Part shown: positions 23,278 through 31,608 of the stretch, piece by piece
Layout: the number at the start of each line of letters is the position of its first letter
How positions within the stretch are numbered: position 1 is the first letter of the stretch
DNA from: Humisphaera borealis
GTDB lineage: Bacteria; Planctomycetota; Phycisphaerae; Tepidisphaerales; Tepidisphaeraceae
DNA length: 64,000 nucleotides
NCBI RefSeq assembly: GCF_015169395.1
Contig: NZ_CP063458.1
Span: 5,518,001-5,582,000 of the forward strand
Direction of reading: 5' to 3'
Notes under the pieces: model-generated
The model's input: only the letters and a program-made list of their open reading frames with translations
Told to the model about the DNA's origin: nothing
Database searches by the model: none
Translations under genes and position numbers: made by a program

Positions 23278-24078
23278 TCAGGACGCGAAGACTTTCTGGG
23301 CTTCCACAGCCTCGGGGGCGACCACCCTGTAGAGATTCTCCCTCGCGTTGTAGGCGACCAGTACGACCGGCTGATTCTTAGCGATCGGTCCGTGGCCGTC
23401 GGCGACGCGACAGGGCACCTGGTGCAGTTCCCCGCGGTCGTCACGGAGGGTCACCATACCGAATTTGTCGCTGATGTCGTACAGCGCCACGCCGCGGAGC
23501 CCGAGCAGGTCGTGTCGGCGACGGGCGGTGGTTTCGTCCAGCGGTAACCAGCGGTCGATCGATCGGACGACCAGCCGGGTGACCAGCAGCGACAGGAGCA
23601 CCGCCGCCGGCAGCGAAACGAAAGTCACCTGCCAGGGGCGTTCGAAATAGTCGCGGAAGCTCTGGTTGAAGAGAAACCCGCTGACGCCCCACGTCAGGCA
23701 AAGGACCATGAGCAGGATGCTCAGCGGCACCCGACCGACGCCAATCCAGATCAGCGCCGTCTTGAGCGCGCCCGGATCGGGCGCAATCGAACCATGGTCG
23801 GTCGTCGGCGGCGAACCGTGGAAGAGGTCGCCGGTCCCGCCCGCATGGCCGGCGGATGCTGGGGCGACGGCGGTGTCGGTGCCGTCGGCATCCAAGTCGG
23901 CGTCGTGGTCGATGTCCGCCTCGGCGTCGACGTCGGTGTCGGCGGAGAAGTCGTGATCGGCATCGGCATCACCAAACGTGATACCACTGACCGCATACAG
24001 CAGGAGGTACGTGAGGGCGACAGCGAACGGCACGATGAAGACGAGATTTTGCCAGCCCAGAAGCCATTCAGATGTCAT
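23278..24078 (-). CDS. NfeD/YqiJ-like membrane protein with OB-fold
   Basis: 266 aa. The N-terminus has a membrane segment (LVFIVPFAVALTYLLLYAV), then an acidic repeat region of Asp/Ala (DADADHDFSADTDVD and continuation) to about residue 65. Further membrane segments follow (LILIGVGRVPLSILLMVL-like; VTFVSLPAAVLLSLLVTRLV). The C-terminal ~85 residues resemble the NfeD/YqiJ OB-fold: LLGLRGVALYDISDKFGMVT then QPVVLVAYNARENLYRVV. It is upstream of, and in the same direction as, the flotillin gene, matching the conserved YqiJ-YqiK pairing. The acidic repeat could bind cations. Confidence 0.82.
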   Translation of the reverse strand: MTSEWLLGWQNLVFIVPFAVALTYLLLYAVSGITFGDADADHDFSADTDVDAEADIDHDADLDADGTDTAVAPASAGHAGGTGDLFHGSPPTTDHGSIAPDPGALKTALIWIGVGRVPLSILLMVLCLTWGVSGFLFNQSFRDYFERPWQVTFVSLPAAVLLSLLVTRLVVRSIDRWLPLDETTARRRHDLLGLRGVALYDISDKFGMVTLRDDRGELHQVPCRVADGHGPIAKNQPVVLVAYNARENLYRVVAPEAVEAQKVFAS

Positions 24079-24202
24079 AGGTTCGTCCCCTTGTCAGGGG
24101 TGTCAGGCTTGTGAGCCGACATTGTACCTATTCCTGCGGCGTGTGGTGGTATAACCGGCCCCAATGAATGTAACCGCCTGTGGCGACAGCACGTGTGGGC
24201 GT

Positions 24203-25267
24203 TTATTGGTGCGTTCGTTGGGGGCGTCTGAACCCCGCGAGGAGAAGAAGCGGAGCCACTAGAAGAGCGCCCGGTTCCGGGATCGCTCGAAGGCCGACCT
24301 CTGCGCTGCGCACGTTGCCGACGACCGACGATCCGGCGGCCGAGCCGCCCGCCCCGAGGCTTAACCCCTGTTTCGTCAGGAAGGAGATGTTGCGGGTGTT
24401 GGCCAACGAAGCGTAGATGCTGACGTCGCCGTACTGGAAATCCTGGCCCTTCTTGTTGAACCCGCCGTTGAGCACGCCGACGATGTTCCAGGCGTTGTTT
24501 CCGAAATCGGCCCAGAGGGCGCTACCGCTGTCGCCGCTGGCCGTCGTTCCCTCATAGGTCAGGGGCGTGGACGGACCGAAGGTGCTGGTATTGCCGGTCG
24601 GGCTATCGAAATCGGTTTGGTAGGTGCCGTCACGGAGGATGGAGATTTCGTTGAACGCGCCGAGCTTGTTCGCGGCACCCGGGACGCTAAGGCCACGCCC
24701 GGTCCCCTGAAAGCCGTAGCCGACCATCGCGCCGCGCTTGCCGACGGCATCCCTGGACGACATACGGCCTGGCGTGACACCATTGACGGGGGATGACAGC
24801 GTGATGACTGCCAGGTCGAACGCCGCCTTTCCACCCTTGTACGCCGGGTTGATCTTGATCGACTTCACATTTGCCGACAGCGCCGACGGAATGTTGGTTT
24901 GCGTGCCGAAGGTCAGATACTTGAACGCCCGCGGGCGATCGACGGCAAGGTCGCCGTCGTCGTCGAACACGTGTGCAGCGGTCAGGATCTTGGTGGGGGA
25001 GACGAGGGTTGCCGACCCGATTTCGAAGCCGTCACGGCTGTCGGCGAGGTAGCCGGATGCACCGAAGGTCGGCCGTGCACCGATGGCGTTGTAATCGCCG
25101 ACCGAACGGTCGTGCCGGATGTAAACCGCGCGGGCAGGCAGTGTCGGCAGGGCGATTACCAGGAGCGCGAGCGCTCGCAGGAAACCGCGAGTGAACTTGG
25201 TACGACCCGTCGCGACTGTCGAAGCACCCGCGACCGACCGGCTAATCGTGACGCCCGATGAGCGCAT
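24203..25267 (-). CDS. Trypsin-like serine protease with PEP-CTERM anchor
   Basis: About 354 aa using the ATG at 25267; an upstream start would push the signal peptide to residue ~50. The signal peptide is RALALLVIALPTLPARA. The catalytic triad is readable: His in KILTAAHVFDDD, Asp in FDLAVITLSSPV, Ser in TASGDSGSALWADF. The C-terminus is IPEPGALLVAPLLLLAGFRR, a PEP-CTERM sorting signal: P-E-P, then a hydrophobic helix and arginines. The protein is therefore exported and anchored or released by an exosortase. Nothing else in the neighbourhood points to its substrate. Confidence 0.9.
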   Translation of the reverse strand: MRSSGVTISRSVAGASTVATGRTKFTRGFLRALALLVIALPTLPARAVYIRHDRSVGDYNAIGARPTFGASGYLADSRDGFEIGSATLVSPTKILTAAHVFDDDGDLAVDRPRAFKYLTFGTQTNIPSALSANVKSIKINPAYKGGKAAFDLAVITLSSPVNGVTPGRMSSRDAVGKRGAMVGYGFQGTGRGLSVPGAANKLGAFNEISILRDGTYQTDFDSPTGNTSTFGPSTPLTYEGTTASGDSGSALWADFGNNAWNIVGVLNGGFNKKGQDFQYGDVSIYASLANTRNISFLTKQGLSLGAGGSAAGSSVVGNVRSAEVGLRAIPEPGALLVAPLLLLAGFRRPQRTHQ

Positions 25268-25818
25268 ATACCGGAGACGGTACTCCTGGGGGTCGAGATA
25301 GGCCAGACCAAGGGGTTCGATAATCAGCGTCATCAGTTGGTAGAACCGCTCCGGGGAGTTTCACAGTTCGGATATGCCATATAGACGTCACAACCGGTGC
25401 GGTCGTTCGCCGGCGTCTACACCGCACAACCGGACGTCCGATAATACCTCGGCAGGCAGGCTGTTGCCCCAAGCGGCAGGGCGGCAGTCCCTAACACCGC
25501 GGTAACTGCAAGAAGCATAAGCATTTACGGATTTTGTTCGGGCTTCGAAGTGACCCACCAGAAGTCCCCCGTTTGTCCACGTCTGATAACCGTTACGGAT
25601 TGGGGTTTCAGCCTTTGCGTCGCGGAATTTCGCAAGCGGTTTCCCGGCATGGCCGATCCTTCTTAAGGCAGTTTACGCAACGCTCGTTTTATCGGGTCAG
25701 TCATGTCCGGCTGATCCGGGTCCGAGAAGGCGTTCTGTTCCCGACTGGCGAAGCCCCGGCATTTCGTTACCTGCCGGTGGTTCAAGTGGGTCGACCTCTG
25801 TTTTTGGTGGGCTTGGTC
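25268..25818. other. Gap between divergent genes, no gene supported
   Basis: About 550 nt between the protease gene and the PGRP-like gene. A plus-strand frame in phase with the PGRP-like gene starts at 25534, but its extra N-terminal ~95 residues are Arg-rich and of no recognisable type. I see no clear promoter, repeat or terminator in this stretch. It presumably holds the promoters of both divergent genes. Confidence 0.4.
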
Positions 25819-26571
25819 ATGAGTGCAGCAGTCATCGCAAAACCGGGCGTCCGAGGGAAGACCGGCCGCGCGTCGGTTCGACCGACCAGTCGCAAGGCGT
25901 CACCCGATCAGGCGACACCGCGTCGAACCAAGTCGGCGCCTCGCGCCCAAGCCCCGGCAGCAGCCACCAGCCGTCGGCGCAAGGTCATCGTTTTCGCCGG
26001 GCTTGTGGGGGTGATGACCATCACTGGCGCACTGCTGATGGCGATGCAGCCCACGCCGCTGAGCCCCGACATGTCCAAGAGCCTGATGTCAGTAGAGACT
26101 TCGGCCCAGGTCGAAGCGCTCTTCGACACGCAGGTTCCCGTGAACGTGAATCGCTGGAAGTACATCTACGTGCATCACAGTGGTGCGGCGACTGGCAATG
26201 CATCGATCGTCGCAGATGCTTCAGGATCGTCTGCGACACTGCCGGACCACTTTGTCGTAGGCAACGGCCTGGGCGCTGGTGACGGCGAAGTGCAGGTCGG
26301 CCAGCGGTGGAACGCTCAGCAGCCGGCGGGTAAGACCGTCGGGCTCGACCGGGTTGACAGCGATTGCATCAGCATCTGCGTGGTCGGTGATCTGGACCGG
26401 GCACCGGCAACCCCGCGACAACTCGAACAGCTTCAGCGGCTCGTCACCGCCCTCCAGGATCGACTGAAGGTGAGCCGGGACCGGGTATGGGTCGTTGATG
26501 CGGCCGGACTGCCGGCCGGCTGCGGCCGGTACTTTCCACGGGAAGCGTTTCGGACCGGTCTTTTGCCTTGA
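25819..26571 (+). CDS. PGRP/amidase_2-like membrane-anchored protein
   Basis: 250 aa from the ATG at 25819. A basic N-terminal region (Arg/Ser/Pro-rich) leads to one membrane segment (VIVFAGLVGVMTITGALLM). Residues ~120-250 resemble a peptidoglycan-recognition/N-acetylmuramoyl-alanine amidase fold: WKYIYVHHSGAATGNASIV, HFVVGNGLGAGDGEVQVGQRW and DSDCISICVVGDLD. The first zinc-ligand His (in YVHHSG) is present. Near the end, where amidases have a His followed by a cysteine, the sequence is DRVWVVDAAGLPAGCGRYFP: the Cys is kept, the His is not. It may bind peptidoglycan without cutting it. The terminator at 26597 follows. Confidence 0.75.
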   Translation: MSAAVIAKPGVRGKTGRASVRPTSRKASPDQATPRRTKSAPRAQAPAAATSRRRKVIVFAGLVGVMTITGALLMAMQPTPLSPDMSKSLMSVETSAQVEALFDTQVPVNVNRWKYIYVHHSGAATGNASIVADASGSSATLPDHFVVGNGLGAGDGEVQVGQRWNAQQPAGKTVGLDRVDSDCISICVVGDLDRAPATPRQLEQLQRLVTALQDRLKVSRDRVWVVDAAGLPAGCGRYFPREAFRTGLLP

Positions 26572-26596
26572 TGACCAGCATATTTGTCAAATCAGA

Positions 26597-26628
26597 GTGC
26601 CTGCGGATGTCCGTCCGCAGGCACTTTT
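26597..26628 (+). terminator. Rho-independent terminator after the PGRP-like gene
   Basis: GTGCCTGCGGA (26597-26607), six loop bases, then TCCGCAGGCAC (26614-26624) form an 11 bp perfect stem followed by TTTTCG. It lies 26 nt after the stop codon. Confidence 0.85.
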
Positions 26629-27034
26629 CGTTTCAAACAATCTGATTTGCGCGCCGAATGCCGCATCGTCACCCATAGACATCACGAAGAATGCCCTGTT
26701 CCCTGGTGTCCGGTCGGTCGGGCGGGGGACTAGGGATTGTCTTGCTTTCGCAAGACGTTTTCTCTAGGCTTGATTGGGAATACGTAAAGGCCGATGGCTT
26801 GGCGGCAAACGCGAGTGGGGATTTAGAAAAGTCATATATCGAGTCAGGTACTGGCTTTCGGTGGCACCTCAGTGTTGTTGTTGCCGTGGAACACCTGTCC
26901 GGTATCGAGTAGCGAGTAGTGACGGCAATCAAAGAAAGTGGCCGCGGCCCTTAGGTGAAACACCGGGTGGCCAAGAATCTGTGATGGATCGATTGCCTCG
27001 GTTCCGCAACGGAAGTTCCCGCAACTGAAGTTCC
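26629..27034. other. Gap before the protein kinase gene
   Basis: About 400 nt without a supported gene. A 7 bp hairpin, GTCTTGC-TTTC-GCAAGAC at 26739-26756, is followed by GTTTTCTC and might be a weak terminator. Just before the kinase start, a direct repeat of GAAGTTCC lies at about 27012 and 27027. No promoter could be named. Confidence 0.4.
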
Positions 27035-27922
27035 ATGGTTCAGAAACTCCTTCAGTACGATGTACTCGGCCGCCTCGGCGAAGGTGCCAAGAGCACCATC
27101 TACAAGGTCCGAGACCCCGGAACCGGGCGCATCCTCGCCCTGAAGCACGTGGTCCGTAAAGACGAAAAGGACATCCGCTTCGTCGAGCAGATGGAAGCCG
27201 AGTTCGAAGTAGCCAAGGCCTTCCACCACCCCCACCTGCGCCGGTGCTTCGAGTTCAAAACGAACAAGACGATGATCTTCAAGGTCACCGAGGCCTTCCT
27301 CACCATGGAGTTGGTGGAGGGGCAGCCTCTGGACGTGTCGCTGCCGCGCGACATGATCGGCATCGTCGAGGTCTTCATTCAGTCGGCCGGCGCGCTGCAC
27401 GCGATGCACAAAGCCGGCTACGTCCACTGCGACATCAAACCGATCAACATCATGATCACCACCGACGGCTCGGTGAAAGTGATCGACTTCGGTCAGAGTT
27501 GTAAGAGTGGAACGGTTAAGGAGCGAATTCAGGGCACGCCCGACTACATCGCTCCCGAACAGGTCGCCCGCAAGCCGGTGACCCCCCAGACCGACGTCTT
27601 CAATCTCGGCGCGACCATGTACTGGGCAGTGACCGGGCGGACCATTCCGACGCTCTACACCGTCAACAAGGCCGGCGACAACGCGATCCTGTCCGACGCG
27701 CTGTTCCAGACCCCGCAGCAGCTGAATCCGACGATTCCCGATCCCTTTAACCGCCTGATCATGGAGTGCATTTCCACCAGCCCGAGCAAGCGGCCGGCAA
27801 CAATGGAAATGGTGATTCAACGGCTGGAGCTGGTGAAGCACATCCTGATGAAGAAGGCAGGAAAGCTTCAGGAGCAGGGCGCGGCGTCGGTTGCCCCCGA
27901 TCTTTACGAAGACGAACCCTAA
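27035..27922 (+). CDS. Ser/Thr protein kinase, kinase domain only
   Basis: 295 aa, ATG at 27035. It is almost entirely a Hanks-type kinase domain: glycine loop LGEGAKSTIYKV, ATP-binding Lys in ILALKHVV (K37), catalytic loop YVHCDIKPINIMI with D133, metal-binding DFGQS (D151), then GTPDYIAPEQVA. The residue before the catalytic Asp is Cys rather than Arg, so it is a non-RD kinase and may not need activation-loop phosphorylation. There is no membrane segment or sensor domain, unlike most planctomycete STKs. It converges on the SRPBCC gene. The substrate is unknown. Confidence 0.93.
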   Translation: MVQKLLQYDVLGRLGEGAKSTIYKVRDPGTGRILALKHVVRKDEKDIRFVEQMEAEFEVAKAFHHPHLRRCFEFKTNKTMIFKVTEAFLTMELVEGQPLDVSLPRDMIGIVEVFIQSAGALHAMHKAGYVHCDIKPINIMITTDGSVKVIDFGQSCKSGTVKERIQGTPDYIAPEQVARKPVTPQTDVFNLGATMYWAVTGRTIPTLYTVNKAGDNAILSDALFQTPQQLNPTIPDPFNRLIMECISTSPSKRPATMEMVIQRLELVKHILMKKAGKLQEQGAASVAPDLYEDEP

Positions 27923-27946
27923 ATCGCCCACCCTTCGGAAACGACT

Positions 27947-28441
27947 TCACCCGATCGACCGCACCATCACGTCCGGCTGAACTGCCCTTACCCATCCCAG
28001 GTCTTCCCCGATCACCTTCCGTCGATACCGGAAGATGTCCATCAATTGTCGCTTCACTGTCAGTGCGTGAACCAGACGCGAAACACCCGGGCCGGGAAGC
28101 TTATAGATCACGCGGTCGGTGCATTCGATCCCCTCGCCGGTAGTTTTGAACGTGTGCTGATGGTGCCAGAGCGTGTAGGGGCCCCGAATCTGCAGGTCGA
28201 TGAACTGCGTCGGCGGCGTCCAGTCGATGATCCGGGTCCGCCATTTGATCGGGATTCCCGCCCAGCGAATGGTGTAATCGAGCGTCGAATCCAGCTCGAT
28301 GTGGATCGGCTCGGGGGTTCTGTTGGTAAATTGAAGCCAGGGGGGCGTAATGCGGGGCAGGTTCTCGGCCCGGCTGAAAAACGACCAGGTCTTTTCCTGC
28401 GACGCCGCGACGACGAAATGGTCGGTCAGTTCGTAATACAT
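27947..28441 (-). CDS. SRPBCC family protein (polyketide cyclase/START-like)
   Basis: 164 aa. The pattern VVAASQEKTWSFFSRAENLP, then ITPPWLQF, WTPPTQFIDLQIRGPYTLWH and HTFKTTGEGIECTDRVIYKL is that of SRPBCC (Bet v 1-like) proteins with a hydrophobic ligand cavity. The family includes cell-division inhibitor-like SulA-associated and coenzyme Q-binding proteins; which applies cannot be said. The gene covers the whole domain and has no signal peptide. It converges on the kinase gene, with stops 24 nt apart. The start at 28441 is the only good ATG before the domain. Confidence 0.88.
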   Translation of the reverse strand: MYYELTDHFVVAASQEKTWSFFSRAENLPRITPPWLQFTNRTPEPIHIELDSTLDYTIRWAGIPIKWRTRIIDWTPPTQFIDLQIRGPYTLWHHQHTFKTTGEGIECTDRVIYKLPGPGVSRLVHALTVKRQLMDIFRYRRKVIGEDLGWVRAVQPDVMVRSIG

Positions 28442-28709
28442 GGTGGATGGTGCATGCTACGCGGCCATGTGGCTGAGATCGTTCACAAGATTTGGCGCGT
28501 CGGCATACTCGGCAAGCATGGCTTCCAGCCTCCATCTACGTTCCGGAAAGACGATCCGCGCCGCTTGGCTAACCGGCGATTGCCTGAGTGTTCGAGGGGC
28601 AGGTTGAGTTGAGATCGGGAGACCTCGCCTCATAGACGCCGATTCGCCGCTTCGTATACTCTCGGCCCCTCGGTCCAATGTCGTGAACGAGCTACTCTCA
28701 GAGATCACT

Positions 28710-29930
28710 ATGGCATCGAACGAAGCCCCCAAGAAGATCGTGTTGGCCTACTCCGGCGGACTTGATACGTCCGTCATTCTTCCCTGGCTCAAGGAGCGGT
28801 ACCCCGGCGTCAAGCTCGTGGCGTTCGCGGCCGAACTCGGGCAGGGGAGCGAGCTTAAAGGCGTCGAGGAGAAGGCTTATAAGAGCGGGGCGGACGAAGT
28901 CGTGGTGATGGACCTGCGGAAGGAGTTTGCCGAGCAGTACTGCTGGCCGATGCTCCGGGCCCATGCGATCTACGAGCAGGATTACCTGCTGGGCACCAGC
29001 ATCGCCCGGCCGCTGATCGCCGCTAAGCAGGTGGAAGTCGCCCGGCAGACCGGCGCCGACGCCGTCGGCCACGGCGCGACCGGCAAGGGCAACGACCAGG
29101 TGCGTTTCGAACTGACGTACATGGCCCTGGCGCCCGACCTGAAGATCATCGCGCCGTGGAAGGACACCAGCTTCGAGCTGCGCGACCGCGAAAGCGCGAT
29201 CGAGTATGCCGACAAGCATGGCATTCCGATCCCGGTCAGCAAGAAGAAGATCTACAGCCAGGACCGCAACCTCTGGCACATCAGCCATGAAGGCGCGGAG
29301 ATCGAGCACCCCGACGCCGAGCCGAACTGGGAAGCCTGCCTGACGATGACGGTGCCGCCGGAAAAGGCACCGGACCAGTCGGAGATCGTCGAAGTCGGGT
29401 TCGAGCGCGGCAATCCGGTCAGCGTCAACGGCAAGGCGATGGCCGGACATGATCTTCTGGCGGCACTGAACGAGATCGGCGGCAAGCATGGCGTCGGTGT
29501 GACGGTGCTGGCGGAAAACCGCCTGGTCGGAATGAAGTCCCGCGGCGTGTACGAGACGCCCGGCGGCACCATCCTGTACGAGGCCCACAAGGCCCTAGAG
29601 CAGATCTGTGTCGAGCGTGATACGGCTCACTTCAAGCAGCAGCTCGTGCTGCGGTACGCCGAGTTGGTTTACTACGGCCAGTGGTTCCATCCGCTGCGCG
29701 AGGCGATGCAGGCGTTCATCGATCACACGAATGCGACTGTCACCGGCACGGCAAAGGTGAAGCTCTTCAAGGGCCGGGCCATGCAGGTCGGCGCCAAGAG
29801 CCCGCACACGCTGTACGACCCGCAGTTGGCCAGCTTCAGCATGGAAGGCTACGACGTCACCGCCGCCCGCGGTTTCATCGATCTGTTCGGTCTGCCAATG
29901 AAGGTCGCGCAGCAGGCGAAGCGTTGGTAA
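28710..29930 (+). CDS. argG: Argininosuccinate synthase
   Basis: 406 aa, ATG at 28710; a GTG 27 nt upstream is possible. The enzyme makes argininosuccinate from citrulline, aspartate and ATP in arginine synthesis. The nucleotide-binding signature is KIVLAYSGGLDTSVILPWL at the N-terminus. ATP and citrulline site segments follow: LLGTSIARPLIAAKQVEVAR, HGATGKGNDQVRFELTYMAL and SQDRNLWHISHEG. Length and domain order match type I ArgG. No other arginine gene is adjacent. A palindromic repeat follows the stop, between this gene and the convergent MFS gene. Confidence 0.97.
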   Translation: MASNEAPKKIVLAYSGGLDTSVILPWLKERYPGVKLVAFAAELGQGSELKGVEEKAYKSGADEVVVMDLRKEFAEQYCWPMLRAHAIYEQDYLLGTSIARPLIAAKQVEVARQTGADAVGHGATGKGNDQVRFELTYMALAPDLKIIAPWKDTSFELRDRESAIEYADKHGIPIPVSKKKIYSQDRNLWHISHEGAEIEHPDAEPNWEACLTMTVPPEKAPDQSEIVEVGFERGNPVSVNGKAMAGHDLLAALNEIGGKHGVGVTVLAENRLVGMKSRGVYETPGGTILYEAHKALEQICVERDTAHFKQQLVLRYAELVYYGQWFHPLREAMQAFIDHTNATVTGTAKVKLFKGRAMQVGAKSPHTLYDPQLASFSMEGYDVTAARGFIDLFGLPMKVAQQAKRW

Positions 29931-29943
29931 GCAGGCGAGTTTT

Positions 29944-30010
29944 GTAGGGTCCGCCTTGGCGGACGCGGACGGCGTCATGCGTCACCCCCGTCCGCCAAGG
30001 CGGACCCTAC
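29944..30010. repeat. Palindromic intergenic repeat, family A copy 2
   Basis: GTAGGGTCCGCCTTGGCGGA (29944) and its exact reverse complement ending at 30010 enclose a ~20 nt centre. It lies between the convergent stops of argG (29930) and the MFS gene (30022), as copy 1 does at 1987. Confidence 0.88.
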
Positions 30011-30021
30011 ATTGCTCAGTT

Positions 30022-31533
30022 TCACCGCCCCGTCGCCCGCGTCATCTCGGCGACGCGCTCTTCGGTCATGCGGGCCGGGGCGTTGCGGGCCATCGAATAG
30101 AACCCGCACAACGCCGCGAAGCACATCGCCGCCGTCACGGCGAACACCCAGTTCCCCACGAACGCAAGCTTGAACAGCGCCACGCCAATGAACGGCGCGA
30201 TGAACCCACGCAACCCGGTCAGCATGACGTGAACCGCCATGTAGCTGCCGGCTTTCTCGGGCGGGGCGAAGTCGTTGTGGCCGAGGTTCCATGCCAGATT
30301 ACCCGCGGCATTGGATACGCCGACCACGAACTGTGCCGCGGCGATGACCCACAACTGGCCCGTCAGCGCGCCGGCCAGAAGGACGAGTTGCGCCGTCGTC
30401 GAGACAAAGCCCTGCGCGACGCGGAACACCGTGATGTGCACGCGATCGAACAGCGGCGACCAAAGCTGCGTGAAGATGATGCTCGTCACCATCGGAATGA
30501 TCTGCAGCACGATTGTCGCCAGCAGGTATTCCTTGCGCGGGTCGGTCAGGTCGCGGCTGACGAGGAACACCGTCGGCGGCACCATCATCATGAACGCGGC
30601 CCCGTTCATGAACTGCCACCACTGATAAACCCTGAAGCGGCGGTCGTCTCGAAGGATCTGCCTGGCTTCGCCGACAAAACGCCGGATCGATGCAATTGCT
30701 CCCTCTCCCCTGTACTCAGGGGAGAGGGCTGGGGTGAGGGGCCGAACGTCAGGCGTCGCCGATTTCGCTTCCGGTGAATAGTTCAGAACCTCTGATTCCG
30801 CCGTCTGCGCCAGGTCCGCATTCGGCGTCGATATCAGTTGCCTGGCCCGCTGCGCCTTGAGCAGTTTGCCTTCGCCGCGAACGCGAATCCCCGAGAACTG
30901 CCAGATGCCCACCAGTCCGAGTGCCGCCGCCATCGGGTACAGAAAGACGTACGCCGCCGGATCGCGGTCCAGCCACCACGCGCCCAGGAAGGTCGCCAGC
31001 GCCAGGACGGCCGTCGCAGTCATTGTGATACGGCCGATGATCTGGCCGCGCACCTGTCGCGGGTAATTGTGTCGCCAGATGCTGGCCCGGATCGTGATGA
31101 TGCCGCTGGCCAGTACACGGGCCAGGATGATCAGTCCGGCAAAGGCCCATCCTCCCACGGCTTCGGGCAGTGGCTTGGTCAATGCCACCGCCGCGATCGC
31201 TGTTACCACGCCCAACTGCAGCGTATTGACGAACGGGACCATGCGACGGCTCTTGGCCAATTCCGCCCAGAGCAGCGCCATGATGTTGCCGAACATCGGA
31301 GCGGCGGTGATGACGGCAAGCAGAATGGGGGAGGCGTGAAAATACTTGGTCGCGACCACGCCGGTGAACGCGCCTTCGGCAAGCGCCGCCGCCAGGGGAT
31401 AGGTCAGTGCCGACCGAATCTCCCGACGGTAGCTCAGCCGAACCATGTAGGGCTGGTGGCGCGTGCGAAACCGCAACAAGGCAGGAACTCTTCGCCGTGG
31501 GGGTGAGATGTCTTGCGTCGCCAGTTCCGCCAT
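30022..31533 (-). CDS. MFS transporter with an in-frame repeat insertion
   Basis: 503 aa with about twelve membrane segments, for example GVVATKYFHASPILLAVITA, AGLIILARVLASGIITI, AYVFLYPMAAALGLVGIW, GAAFMMMVPPTVFLV and GIALFKLAFVGNWVFAVTAA-type stretches. The central cytoplasmic loop (residues ~262-278) reads VRPLTPALSPEYRGEGA, which is the translated family C repeat at 30701-30750. The repeat keeps the frame and the second half of the transporter continues normally, so the protein may still work. The substrate is unknown; the family resembles planctomycete MFS carriers of unclear role. It converges on argG. Confidence 0.88.
   Translation of the reverse strand: MAELATQDISPPRRRVPALLRFRTRHQPYMVRLSYRREIRSALTYPLAAALAEGAFTGVVATKYFHASPILLAVITAAPMFGNIMALLWAELAKSRRMVPFVNTLQLGVVTAIAAVALTKPLPEAVGGWAFAGLIILARVLASGIITIRASIWRHNYPRQVRGQIIGRITMTATAVLALATFLGAWWLDRDPAAYVFLYPMAAALGLVGIWQFSGIRVRGEGKLLKAQRARQLISTPNADLAQTAESEVLNYSPEAKSATPDVRPLTPALSPEYRGEGAIASIRRFVGEARQILRDDRRFRVYQWWQFMNGAAFMMMVPPTVFLVSRDLTDPRKEYLLATIVLQIIPMVTSIIFTQLWSPLFDRVHITVFRVAQGFVSTTAQLVLLAGALTGQLWVIAAAQFVVGVSNAAGNLAWNLGHNDFAPPEKAGSYMAVHVMLTGLRGFIAPFIGVALFKLAFVGNWVFAVTAAMCFAALCGFYSMARNAPARMTEERVAEMTRATGR
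30701..30750. repeat. Family C repeat inside the MFS gene
   Basis: The hairpin CCCTCTCCCCTG..CAGGGGAGAGGG (30701-30728) is followed by CTGGGGTGAGGGGCCGAACG (30729 on). The same word is found at 37002-37053 and, inverted, at 37179-37228. Here it is in frame within a coding sequence. Confidence 0.88.
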
Positions 31534-31608
31534 GCCTGTTCCGGTCTCGATCTCAGGAAAACCGGATTGTAGGTGTGCCGGCGGTTGTCGTCGCCAGCTG
31601 TCACGTTT

